A stretch of DNA of 64,000 nucleotides. It comes from Tardiphaga sp052076105 (GTDB lineage: Bacteria; Pseudomonadota; Alphaproteobacteria; Rhizobiales; Xanthobacteraceae). A model generated the notes under the pieces. That model was not told the origin of the DNA and searched no databases. It saw nothing but the letters and a program-made list of their open reading frames with translations. Every line of letters starts with the position of its first letter. Within the stretch, counting starts at the first letter, position 1. The translations under genes and the position numbers were made by a program. This document shows positions 28,299 to 36,226 of the stretch, in pieces. The stretch is taken from assembly GCF_052076105.1 (NCBI RefSeq), contig NZ_CP197245.1, positions 2,480,001 to 2,544,000 on the forward strand, written 5' to 3'.

Positions 28299-29816
28299 GT
28301 GACCGCTGACGCCGCCCGCAGGCGAGCGCTCTGGCAAATCTTGCTGCTCTTGGCGGGATTGCTCGTGCTTGCCGCCATCAGCGCTGCCTCCGTCATCCTG
28401 GTGAACCAGGCACGCGACGATTCCAAGTGGGTGGTCCACACCGTCGAAGTCCAGAACCAGATATCGAACCTGCTGCTGGAAATCCGCCGTGCCGAAAGCG
28501 CCACGCGGGCCTATCTGCTCTCCACCAGTCCACAGTTTCTGTCCGAATACGAAACCTCGGCCGCCGCCATCCTGCCGGCCGTCGACAGACTGATCCGCCT
28601 GGCCAACGACAATCCGGCCCAGGCGGCCAACACCGTCAAACTGCGCGCAGCCGTCGAGCAACGACTGGCGGAATTCGCCAGGGGTATTGACCGCATCAAG
28701 AACAACGACGTCCAGTCGAGCATCGATATCCTGCGCCGCGGCGATGCCAATCAGGCTGTCCAGGACATTGCCAGCATCACCCGAGCGATGCGCGCCGAGG
28801 AAGGGCGCCTGTTCGTCGAACGGACCCGAACGGCAGACCGAAGCCAGCAATGGGCCTCGTGGGTCACCGTGGCCGGCTCCGGCCTGGTGGTGCTCCTGGC
28901 GGCGCTATCGATCTTCCTCGTGCGCCGCTCGTCAAACGCCCGCGATGAAGCCGAGGCCAAGTTGCGCGACAGCAACATCGACCTCGAAGCCGCCGTTGAG
29001 GAGCGCACCGCCGACCTGCGCGAGGCCAACGACGAATTGCAGCGCTTCTCCTACATCGTCAGCCACGACCTGCGCTCGCCACTGGTCAACATCATGGGCT
29101 TCACCAGCGAGCTCGAGGAGCTGCGTGGCGACATATTTAGACGCATCGCGACACTGGCCAATGAAGAGCCCGTCGTGCCCGATGTGAATGGCGAATTGCC
29201 GGAGCCAGCTTTGCCCGAACAGGACAAGCAACTCTCCGCCGATTTCACCGAAGCGCTCGGCTTCATCAAGTCATCGATCGGCAAGATGGACCGCCTGATC
29301 AGCGCCATCCTCAATCTGACCCGCGAGGGCCGGCGCGAATTCAAGCCCGTCAAGATTGACACCCGCGAACTCATCGAAGGCATTGCTTCCACAGTAGCGC
29401 ATCAGGCAGCCGAGACCGAAACCCAGATCCGCATTGAGCCATTACCTGACATCGAGAGCGATCGTCTCGCAATGGAACAGATCTTCAGCAACCTGATCGA
29501 TAATGCGCTAAAATATCTGAAGCCTGGCGTCCCCGGCGACATTCTCGTCAAGGGCCGCACCAAGATGGGCTTTGCTATCTTCGAGATCATCGATAACGGC
29601 CGCGGCATCGATCCCCGGGATCATCAGCGCATCTTTGATCTTTTCCGGCGTGCGGGTACACAGGACAAGCCCGGCCAGGGCATCGGACTGGCTCATGTGC
29701 GCGCTTTGGTGCGACGGATGGGCGGCACCATGTCGGTGTCATCGGAACTCGGCAATGGCAGCAACTTCACCGTCACGCTGCCGGCCAGATGGACGGGGCA
29801 TAACCGGGATAAATAA
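28299..29816 (+). CDS. CHASE3-type sensor histidine kinase
   Basis: Membrane kinase. An N-terminal helix (about 12-34), a CHASE3-like all-helical periplasmic domain (about 35-185, with RRAESATRAYLLSTS) and a second helix at about 187-207 precede a coiled coil and the kinase core. The phospho-acceptor is the His in YIVSHDLRSPLVNIMGF. An acidic insertion follows it before the second HisKA helix. ATP boxes are NLIDNALKYL, DNGRGID and GQGIGLAHVRALV. Start is GTG 28299. It is followed 3 bases later by a receiver gene and then by a receiver-kinase gene, so the three probably work as one relay. Confidence 0.9.
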   Translation: MTADAARRRALWQILLLLAGLLVLAAISAASVILVNQARDDSKWVVHTVEVQNQISNLLLEIRRAESATRAYLLSTSPQFLSEYETSAAAILPAVDRLIRLANDNPAQAANTVKLRAAVEQRLAEFARGIDRIKNNDVQSSIDILRRGDANQAVQDIASITRAMRAEEGRLFVERTRTADRSQQWASWVTVAGSGLVVLLAALSIFLVRRSSNARDEAEAKLRDSNIDLEAAVEERTADLREANDELQRFSYIVSHDLRSPLVNIMGFTSELEELRGDIFRRIATLANEEPVVPDVNGELPEPALPEQDKQLSADFTEALGFIKSSIGKMDRLISAILNLTREGRREFKPVKIDTRELIEGIASTVAHQAAETETQIRIEPLPDIESDRLAMEQIFSNLIDNALKYLKPGVPGDILVKGRTKMGFAIFEIIDNGRGIDPRDHQRIFDLFRRAGTQDKPGQGIGLAHVRALVRRMGGTMSVSSELGNGSNFTVTLPARWTGHNRDK

Positions 29817-29818
29817 AC

Positions 29819-30259
29819 ATGAGCAAGCCAGTCACCATCATCATGATCGAGGACGACGAGGGTCACGCCCGTCTGATCGAACGCAATATCAGGCGCTCGG
29901 GTGTCAATAATGAGATCATCCCGTTCACCAACGGTACAGACGCAGTCAACTATCTGTTCGGTAAGGATAGCACTGGCCTCAATCACAAGGGCGAAGCCCT
30001 GCTGATCCTGCTCGACCTCAACCTGCCCGACATGACCGGGATCGATATCCTGAAGCGTGTCAAAGAGAACGAATTTCTCAAATGTGCTCCCGTCGTGGTC
30101 CTTACCACCACCGACGACGCGCAGGAAATCAAGCGCTGCTACGAGCTCGGATGTAACGTCTACATCACCAAGCCCGTGAACTACGAGAGCTTCGCCAACG
30201 CGATCCGCCAGCTCGGTCTGTTTTTCTCCGTCATTCAGGTTCCACAAGCGTCCACATGA
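29819..30259 (+). CDS. Single-domain response regulator, Rcp1-like
   Basis: A 146-residue stand-alone receiver. The acidic pocket is IIMIEDDEGH, the phospho-acceptor Asp is in LLDLNLPDMTG, and Thr/Lys switch residues are in LTTTDD and YITKPVNY. This long-loop type, with an insertion before the phospho-Asp, is the one seen with phytochrome kinases (Rcp1). It has no output domain. The next gene overlaps it by 4 bases (ATGA), pointing to coupled translation. Confidence 0.92.
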   Translation: MSKPVTIIMIEDDEGHARLIERNIRRSGVNNEIIPFTNGTDAVNYLFGKDSTGLNHKGEALLILLDLNLPDMTGIDILKRVKENEFLKCAPVVVLTTTDDAQEIKRCYELGCNVYITKPVNYESFANAIRQLGLFFSVIQVPQAST

Positions 30260-31350
30260 CATCTGCGACGACGCCCACGCTGCTGTATATCGATGACGAC
30301 GCAGGTCTTGCGCGGCTGGTGTCGCGCGGCCTGACGCGACAGGGCTTTGGCGTCGAACATTGCGACAATGGCGAAGCCGGGATCGAGCGGATCAAACAGG
30401 GTGGCATCGACGTCATTGCGCTCGATCAGTACATGCCGGGCCTCGATGGACTGGAAACGCTGGAGCTGATCCAGAAACTGCCCTCGCCGCCCCCGGTGGT
30501 GTTCGTCACGGCCTCGCAGGACAGCAAGATCGCCGTTACCGCGCTCAAAGCCGGCGCTGCTGACTATCTGGTGAAGGACACCCAGGGCGACTTCTTGCCG
30601 CTGCTGCATGTCGCCTGCACGACCGCTATCAAACAGGCTTTGATATCGAAGGCCCGCGACGACGCCGAAGCTGAAGTTCACGCATCACGCGACCGCTATG
30701 CCGCGCTCGCGGCCGAGCGCGAAGTGCTGCTCCGCGAAGTCAATCATCGCGTTGGTAACTCATTGCAGATCATCGCCTCGCTGCTCCATCTTCAGGCCAA
30801 CTCAACCAGCGAAGATCACGTCAAGGTGGCGCTGACCAACGCCATGGGCCGCGTCGCCGCAGTCGCGCAAGTCCATCGCCGGCTATACACATCGCACGAC
30901 CTCAACAGCGTGCTGCTCAATCAGTATCTCGAAGCCCTGTTGGAAGATCTCCGCCGCTCAGCCGAGGGCAACCGGATGTCGCGCCTGACGCTGAAAGCCG
31001 AAGCTGTCGAGATCGATCCGGATCGCGCCGTAGCCATCGGCATCATTGTCAATGAGCTGGTAATGAACGCCGTCAAATACGCCTATCCCGACGGCGCCGG
31101 CCCGATCCATGTGGTGCTCACCGCGCAGGGCGACGAGCTCGAACTGTCAATCACCGATGACGGTGTCGGCCTCAATGTGAAGGTCGATCCGCGCTCCACC
31201 GGCATGGGCCAACGCATCGTCAATGCGATGGCGAACAAGCTCGACGCCTCCGTCGAACGCGATCCCGACCATGCTGGCACGCGCATCGTCCTGCGATTCT
31301 GCGCTGTGACCAAGCCGGCGGCCAAGTCCCCTGTGAGCGCTGCCGACTAG
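30256..31350 (+). CDS. Receiver domain fused to a HisKA_2-type histidine kinase
   Basis: Hybrid regulator with an N-terminal receiver (acidic pocket YIDDDAG, phospho-Asp in ALDQYMPGLDG, Lys in YLVKDTQG), a coiled-coil linker, and a kinase core with H-box REVNHRVGNSLQI and ATP boxes NELVMNAVKYA and DDGVGL. This H-box belongs to the HisKA_2 group, close to the HWE kinases that feed the general stress response in alphaproteobacteria. The receiver input and HisKA_2 output suggest it takes phosphate from the CHASE3 kinase and passes a signal elsewhere (inference). Confidence 0.88.
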   Translation: MTSATTPTLLYIDDDAGLARLVSRGLTRQGFGVEHCDNGEAGIERIKQGGIDVIALDQYMPGLDGLETLELIQKLPSPPPVVFVTASQDSKIAVTALKAGAADYLVKDTQGDFLPLLHVACTTAIKQALISKARDDAEAEVHASRDRYAALAAEREVLLREVNHRVGNSLQIIASLLHLQANSTSEDHVKVALTNAMGRVAAVAQVHRRLYTSHDLNSVLLNQYLEALLEDLRRSAEGNRMSRLTLKAEAVEIDPDRAVAIGIIVNELVMNAVKYAYPDGAGPIHVVLTAQGDELELSITDDGVGLNVKVDPRSTGMGQRIVNAMANKLDASVERDPDHAGTRIVLRFCAVTKPAAKSPVSAAD

Positions 31351-31386
31351 GCCTGCCTGCACAACGATCACCTCGACTGCACAAAT

Positions 31387-31433
31387 ATGCCGCGCCTGGC
31401 TGCCTTGCGCGGCATTCTGGCGTGCCTAGAATG
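31387..31433 (+). other. Two overlapping inverted repeats between the REC-kinase and phosphoesterase genes
   Basis: ATGCCGCGC (31387-31395) pairs with GCGCGGCAT (31407-31415), and CATTCT (31413-31418) pairs with AGAATG (31428-31433). The two share bases and cannot both form. No T run follows, so neither is a plain terminator. Confidence 0.4.
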
Positions 31434-31484
31434 CGCCTTTCAGTCTGCTGATATTTTTCTCCATTCCCAGATCTCGGATTTCCC

Positions 31485-32324
31485 ATGCGCTGCCTCGTCG
31501 TAGCCGATCTCCACTATTCGCTACCCCAGTTCGACTGGCTGCTCAGCGTCGCGCCGCAATTCGATCTCGTGATCTTTGCCGGCGACGCTCTTGATATTGC
31601 CTCGGTCGTCGACTTCCGCGCTCAAATTCTGGTGGTGAAAAAGTATCTTGGCCTGCTTGCCCAACGCACCAAGGTGATCCTGTGCTCAGGCAATCACGAT
31701 CTCGATGAACGTAACGATGAAGGCGAGAAGATCGCGCGCTGGGTTGGCGATGTCAGACAACTCGGCATCGGTTGTGATGGTGACAGCCTCACCATTGGTG
31801 ATACGTTCTTCACGGTCTGTCCGTGGTGGGACGGCCCACTGGTCCAGCAGCGCATCGCGCAGCAACTCAATGAAGCGGCGACGGCGAAGGCCAGACGCTG
31901 GATCTGGGTGCATCACGCGCCGCCGACCAACTCACCGACGAGCTGGGGCGGCAAGCGCTACTTCGGCGATGTCGAACTGGTGCAATGGATCGAGGTGCAT
32001 CGACCCGCGATGGTGATCTCCGGCCATGTGCATGAGTCTCCGTTTGTCAAAGACGGCTCATGGTACGATCGGATCGGCGACACCTGGGTGTTCAATGCAG
32101 GCCGCCAGTTCGGTCGGCCGCCGACTTACATCGTGCTCGACCTCGATGACAGCACCGCATTCTGGCTATCGGCCGAAGGCGCCGACCATATCGATCTGAA
32201 CGCTCCGCTGCAGCGCCCGGCGTTGCCGATCAAGACCGCACCGCCATGGCTCAGATCCTTGGATCGCCTTGACGATCCGAGTGTCGATCCGACCCTGGCG
32301 ACACCTTCGTTGGCGACAGGTTGA
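31485..32324 (+). CDS. Metallophosphoesterase
   Basis: Calcineurin-like phosphoesterase of 279 residues. Each metal-ligand motif is visible in order: ADLH at residue about 7, FAGDALD, SGNHDLDE, HHAPPT and GHVHES. The C-terminal third (about 225-279) is less conserved and Pro-rich. Probably cytosolic, as I see no signal peptide. Substrate unknown. Its last 74 bases overlap the 3' end of the convergent cNMP-binding gene. Confidence 0.9.
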   Translation: MRCLVVADLHYSLPQFDWLLSVAPQFDLVIFAGDALDIASVVDFRAQILVVKKYLGLLAQRTKVILCSGNHDLDERNDEGEKIARWVGDVRQLGIGCDGDSLTIGDTFFTVCPWWDGPLVQQRIAQQLNEAATAKARRWIWVHHAPPTNSPTSWGGKRYFGDVELVQWIEVHRPAMVISGHVHESPFVKDGSWYDRIGDTWVFNAGRQFGRPPTYIVLDLDDSTAFWLSAEGADHIDLNAPLQRPALPIKTAPPWLRSLDRLDDPSVDPTLATPSLATG

Positions 32325-32748
32325 CCATGTTTTCCAGGAGCTCACCGACCATCGACAGATGCGTACCATGGCCGGCATATTGCTGCTTGATGTCGGCGAG
32401 ATAGCTCGTCGCTACATTCAGCCGCTGCGCCAGCAGCCGCGCGATCATCAGCGCGACGGTCGGGTGATCCCGCAAGAAATCCGTCGCATTCTCGAACTCA
32501 TAGACGTGCGTCTCCATCGCGGCGCGCACGGTCGCGGTATGCGGCTGCTCGAGAAGCACCGACATTTCACCGACCACCGCACCGGGTTCGGTCAAACTCG
32601 CAACCACCGTGTCGCCCTTGACAACATCGAGCTGTCCTTCGATCAGCACGAACAAATGGCCGCTGGTCTGCCCTTCCCGGATGATCGTATCGCCGGCTGC
32701 GACGCTGTGCTTCACGCCATCGCTGCAATGATCCAGAACGGCGCGCAT
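32251..32748 (-). CDS. Cyclic nucleotide-binding domain protein
   Basis: A 165-residue protein that is essentially one CRP-type beta-barrel plus a helical tail. Recognisable segments are AAGDTIIREGQTSGHLFVLIEG and the phosphate-binding cassette region GAVVGEMSVLL, which keeps the Gly and Glu but lacks the classic Arg-Ser-Ala, having LEQPHTATVRA instead. No DNA-binding helix-turn-helix is visible, so it is not a complete CRP/FNR regulator. ATG 32748 has GGAG eight bases upstream. Its 3' end overlaps that of the phosphoesterase gene. Confidence 0.82.
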   Translation of the reverse strand: MRAVLDHCSDGVKHSVAAGDTIIREGQTSGHLFVLIEGQLDVVKGDTVVASLTEPGAVVGEMSVLLEQPHTATVRAAMETHVYEFENATDFLRDHPTVALMIARLLAQRLNVATSYLADIKQQYAGHGTHLSMVGELLENMVNLSPTKVSPGSDRHSDRQGDPRI

Positions 32749-32951
32749 ATCAGGCACTCCAACATGGTTGACGAAGCGTATGCTCGCCGTGACGATCGCG
32801 TGACACAAGGCTCAGATACGCTGAAATTGTCGGCAACCGGCGCATATTGGGTGCGGCGGAGCTTGTGGGACATCCCGCGCCGGCTACCGCGCCTTTCGCC
32901 CCTGTTGCATTTATTTGGGAGATAGTTATAGTTAGTTGCTTCCTTAGCAAT

Positions 32952-32973
32952 AAGGCCCGTCCTGTCAGGCGGG
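32952..32973 (+). promoter_or_regulatory. Hairpin in the leader of the URC operon
   Basis: GGCCCG (32952-32957) pairs with CGGGCC (32968-32973) with an extra CCTG/CAGG inner stem. It lies about 27 bases before the ATG, next to the AGGAGG ribosome-binding site (32988-32993). No T tract suits a terminator, so an operator or a translation-control hairpin is possible. Confidence 0.4.
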
Positions 32974-33000
32974 CCGTTGCCATTTTAGGAGGCCTTTGCG

Positions 33001-34257
33001 ATGAGCCGTTCCAACCGGATCGATCATATTCGCCTGACGTCGCATCCTGCGCCAGGCGCCAAGCATCACTTCCCGATCCAGTGGGGCGCACCCACCGCAC
33101 GCGAACGCGGGCCGGTCATTGGCACCGTCTCCCGCCCGCAGGACCGCAACGTCATTGGCACCCATGGCGGCTCCTATTCGGTCTATCGCGCGCTCGCGGT
33201 TTCATCCGGCGCGCTTGATCCGCTCAAGCGCCCCGACCTCACAAATACCCATCCTGCTGCCGTCGTCGGGCCTTTCGGACAATGGACTGATCCCGAGAAG
33301 ATCGTATCGCTCGATCCCTGGGGTCATCTCGTTGCCGAGAATTTTGCGCCCGAGATCGCCGAAGGGATCGATATCCGCCCAAGCATTGCGATCACCAAAG
33401 CGCGGCTCGACCTGCCAGAACTGCAGGCCGCGATCGCCGGCGGTCGCCTCAAACACGACGGCGAGGTCGTGCATGCCAATGGCAGCGTCTCCGTGGTCAA
33501 AATCGCCATAGATCCCGTGTGGTATCTGCCCGGTCTCGCCAAACGCTTTGATACCAGCGAGAACAATCTGCGCCGCCAGCTGTTCGAACAGACAGCCGGC
33601 ATGTTTCCCGAACTCGTAACGCGGCCTGACTTGCAGGTGTTCCTGCCGCCGATCGGGGGGACTACCGCCTATCTGTTCGGCGATGTCAGCAGGCTGCCGG
33701 ATCACACCACCAAGATCACCTGCCGCGTTCATGACGAGTGCAACGGCTCTGATGTGTTCGGCTCCGATATCTGCACCTGCCGCCCCTATCTCATTCACGG
33801 CATCGAGGAATGCGCGCGCGCCGGCCAGTCCGGCGGTCTCGGCATCATCATCTATAACCGCAAGGAAGGCCGCGCGCTTGGCGAAGTCACCAAATTCCTT
33901 GTTTATAATGCGCGCAAGCGCCAGGAAGGCGGCGATGCGGCTGCACAATATTTCGAACGCACCGAATGCGTGGCCGGTGTGCAGGATGCGCGCTTCCAGC
34001 AATTGATGCCGGATGTGGTGCACTGGCTCGGCCTCAAGCGCATCGATCGTTTCATCTCCATGAGCGACATGAAGCATGACGCGTTGACCGGTCAGGGCGT
34101 CGAGATCATCGAGCGCGTGCCGATTCCAGACGACATGATCCCGGCCGACGCCCATGTGGAGATCGCCGCCAAGAAAGCTGCCGGCTACTTCACGCCGGAC
34201 CCGGTGACACCGCAGGACCTGATCGACTCCGTCGGTCGCGGGCTTGAGAAGTATTGA
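33001..34257 (+). CDS. URC1-like GTP cyclohydrolase II homologue, uracil catabolism
   Basis: Homologue of GTP cyclohydrolase II, but with a long N-terminal part (about 210 extra residues) and placed upstream of a DUF1688 (URC4-like) gene and upp. That combination defines the URC route of pyrimidine degradation first described in the yeast Lachancea kluyveri. The zinc site is intact: C247, C258 and C260 in the Cys-x10-Cys-x-Cys pattern of RibA. The catalytic-Arg region reads YNRKEGRALG instead of the QEGRGIG of RibA, and the downstream NTP-specificity segments differ too, which fits a URC1 role rather than riboflavin synthesis. A perfect AGGAGG precedes the ATG. Confidence 0.85.
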   Translation: MSRSNRIDHIRLTSHPAPGAKHHFPIQWGAPTARERGPVIGTVSRPQDRNVIGTHGGSYSVYRALAVSSGALDPLKRPDLTNTHPAAVVGPFGQWTDPEKIVSLDPWGHLVAENFAPEIAEGIDIRPSIAITKARLDLPELQAAIAGGRLKHDGEVVHANGSVSVVKIAIDPVWYLPGLAKRFDTSENNLRRQLFEQTAGMFPELVTRPDLQVFLPPIGGTTAYLFGDVSRLPDHTTKITCRVHDECNGSDVFGSDICTCRPYLIHGIEECARAGQSGGLGIIIYNRKEGRALGEVTKFLVYNARKRQEGGDAAAQYFERTECVAGVQDARFQQLMPDVVHWLGLKRIDRFISMSDMKHDALTGQGVEIIERVPIPDDMIPADAHVEIAAKKAAGYFTPDPVTPQDLIDSVGRGLEKY

Positions 34258-34267
34258 GATATCAGCA

Positions 34268-35512
34268 GTGAATTCCCCATCCCCGGAAAGCTCTGCCGCC
34301 CTCTCCTTGCTGTCAGCTCACGCCGTGCGCACCCGTGCGCAACGCATGCTGACCCTCGGCCTAGACGATAAACTTCCGAACTTCCGCATCGATCTCACCC
34401 GCATGGACGACGTGATCAATCTGGTGCTGGACACGACACGCGCCTCCTATCCATCGCTCGACGTTCCGTTTCATTCGCGCTGGCGTCACTTCGTCAATGC
34501 CGGCGACAATCGCTGGGCCGATGTCGCGGATGGCATTTCATGGCCTGATCGCGCGGCACGCGGACGCGCGGAATTCGATCTCGCCATCACCAGCGTGTTT
34601 CTCGATGCGGGGGCCGGGCCGACCTGGCGCTATACTGATCCGCAGTCCGGCGCAGCCATCGGCCGTTCCGAAGGCCTCGGTCTTGCAAGCCTCGCGATGT
34701 TCGCCAACGGCGCATTCGCGGCCGATCCCGCGCAGCCCCTGCGTGCCAACGCCGGCAAGCTGGCACAGCTCGACGTCAGCGATCTCAAGCGCGGCATGCA
34801 GGTCTCCGAAACCAATCCTATGATCGGCATCGACGGCCGCGCCGGTCTGCTGCGCCGGCTTGGCGAACATGTGGCGTCGAAGCCCGACGTGTTCGGCACG
34901 ATGGACACGCCGCGCCCTGGCGGATTGTTCGATCGGCTGGCCGCGCTCGCCGACAATGGCCGCCTGCCCGCCCCCACCATCCTCTCGGAGCTGCTGCTGC
35001 AACTCGGCCCGATCTGGCCGTCGCGGCTGACACTGGACGGCATCGCGCTCGGTGATTGCTGGAAGCATCCAGCGATGACGACCTCGGATGCGACGAGCGG
35101 CCTTGTGCCCCTCCACAAGCTGTCGCAATGGCTGGCCTATTCGCTGATCGAACCACTGCAGACCGCAGGCATCGACGTGACCGATATCGACGGCCTCACG
35201 GGACTGGCCGAATATCGCAATGGCGGATTGTTCGTTGATGGCGGTGTCCTGAAATTTCGCGATCCTGCGGACGCCGCCCGTGAGCACGACGTATCGTCGC
35301 CGCTAGTGGTAGAATGGCGGGCACTGACCGTGGCGCTACTTGACCGCGTCGCCGACGGCCTGCGACAAAGACTGAAGCTCGACGCGACGTCGCTGCCATT
35401 GGCCAAGGTGCTCGAAGGCGGCACATGGGCCGCCGGGCGTATCCTTGCGCGCGAGCGCCGTGAGGATCATTCTCCGCCGGTGAAGGTCATCAGCGACGGC
35501 ACGGTTTTCTAG
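34268..35512 (+). CDS. URC4-like DUF1688 protein, uracil catabolism
   Basis: A 414-residue cytosolic protein of the DUF1688/URC4 family, required for uracil use in L. kluyveri but of unproven chemistry. Its start is GTG 34268; the frame is open as far back as a TTG at 34244, which would overlap the upstream stop. Recognisable stretches are VPFHSRWRHF, GRAEFDLAITSVFLDAGAGPTWRY (family core), GRSEGLGLAS and an EWRALTVALLD helix. It is 10 bases from the upstream gene and 28 from upp, so the three are one operon. Confidence 0.85.
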   Translation: MNSPSPESSAALSLLSAHAVRTRAQRMLTLGLDDKLPNFRIDLTRMDDVINLVLDTTRASYPSLDVPFHSRWRHFVNAGDNRWADVADGISWPDRAARGRAEFDLAITSVFLDAGAGPTWRYTDPQSGAAIGRSEGLGLASLAMFANGAFAADPAQPLRANAGKLAQLDVSDLKRGMQVSETNPMIGIDGRAGLLRRLGEHVASKPDVFGTMDTPRPGGLFDRLAALADNGRLPAPTILSELLLQLGPIWPSRLTLDGIALGDCWKHPAMTTSDATSGLVPLHKLSQWLAYSLIEPLQTAGIDVTDIDGLTGLAEYRNGGLFVDGGVLKFRDPADAAREHDVSSPLVVEWRALTVALLDRVADGLRQRLKLDATSLPLAKVLEGGTWAAGRILARERREDHSPPVKVISDGTVF

Positions 35513-35540
35513 TTTTACACTCTCGCAACGGATGAGGTTC

Positions 35541-36170
35541 ATGGACGGCGTCACGATCGTTAATCACCCGCTGGTGCAGCACAAGCTGACGCTGATCCGC
35601 GACAAGAACCGCTCGACCAAGGGCTTTCGCGAACTGCTCAACGAAATCGGCATGTTGCTGTGCTACGAGGTGACGCGCGACCTGCCACTCACCGATGTCG
35701 AGATCGAAACGCCGATCATGAAGATGACCGGCAAGGAAATCGCCGGCAAGAAACTGGTATTTGCGCCGATCCTTCGCGCCGGTCTCTCTTTCGTTGAAGG
35801 CATGATCGGCCTCGTCCCGTCAGCGCGTATCGCGCATATCGGCCTGTATCGCGACCCCGAGACATTTGTGGCCGTCGAATATTTCTTCAAGGCGCCGACC
35901 AATCTCGACGAGCGCCTTGTCATCGTGATCGATCCGATGCTGGCAACGGCAAACACTGCGGTGGCCGCCATTGACCGCATCAAGGAGCGCGGCGCCAAGG
36001 ATATCCGCTTCGTTTGCCTGCTGGCAGCGCCGGAAGGCATTGAACGTCTGCGCGGCTATCATCCTGACGTCCCGATCTGGACCGCGGCGATCGACGACCG
36101 TCTGAACGATCATGCCTATATCGAGCCGGGTCTCGGCGACGCCGGTGACCGTGCTTACGGCACCAGGTAA
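35541..36170 (+). CDS. upp: Uracil phosphoribosyltransferase, third gene of the URC set
   Basis: Converts uracil and PRPP to UMP. The 209 residues match the family length. The PRPP loop reads VIVIDPMLATANTAVA (the usual form has DPMLATGGS), APILRAGLSFVEG is the other active-site loop and EPGLGDAGDRAYGT is the uracil-binding C terminus. ATG 35541 is preferred, with GAGG three bases upstream, though ATG 35532 is in frame. In the URC pathway the equivalent is URC6, which supplies UMP as the substrate for ring breakdown. A salvage role cannot be excluded. Confidence 0.93.
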   Translation: MDGVTIVNHPLVQHKLTLIRDKNRSTKGFRELLNEIGMLLCYEVTRDLPLTDVEIETPIMKMTGKEIAGKKLVFAPILRAGLSFVEGMIGLVPSARIAHIGLYRDPETFVAVEYFFKAPTNLDERLVIVIDPMLATANTAVAAIDRIKERGAKDIRFVCLLAAPEGIERLRGYHPDVPIWTAAIDDRLNDHAYIEPGLGDAGDRAYGTR

Positions 36171-36226
36171 CAAGGCACAGCGATACGCGGGCGACTCCTG
36201 CCGCGCGCGCTTCCCTGGACGACGGC

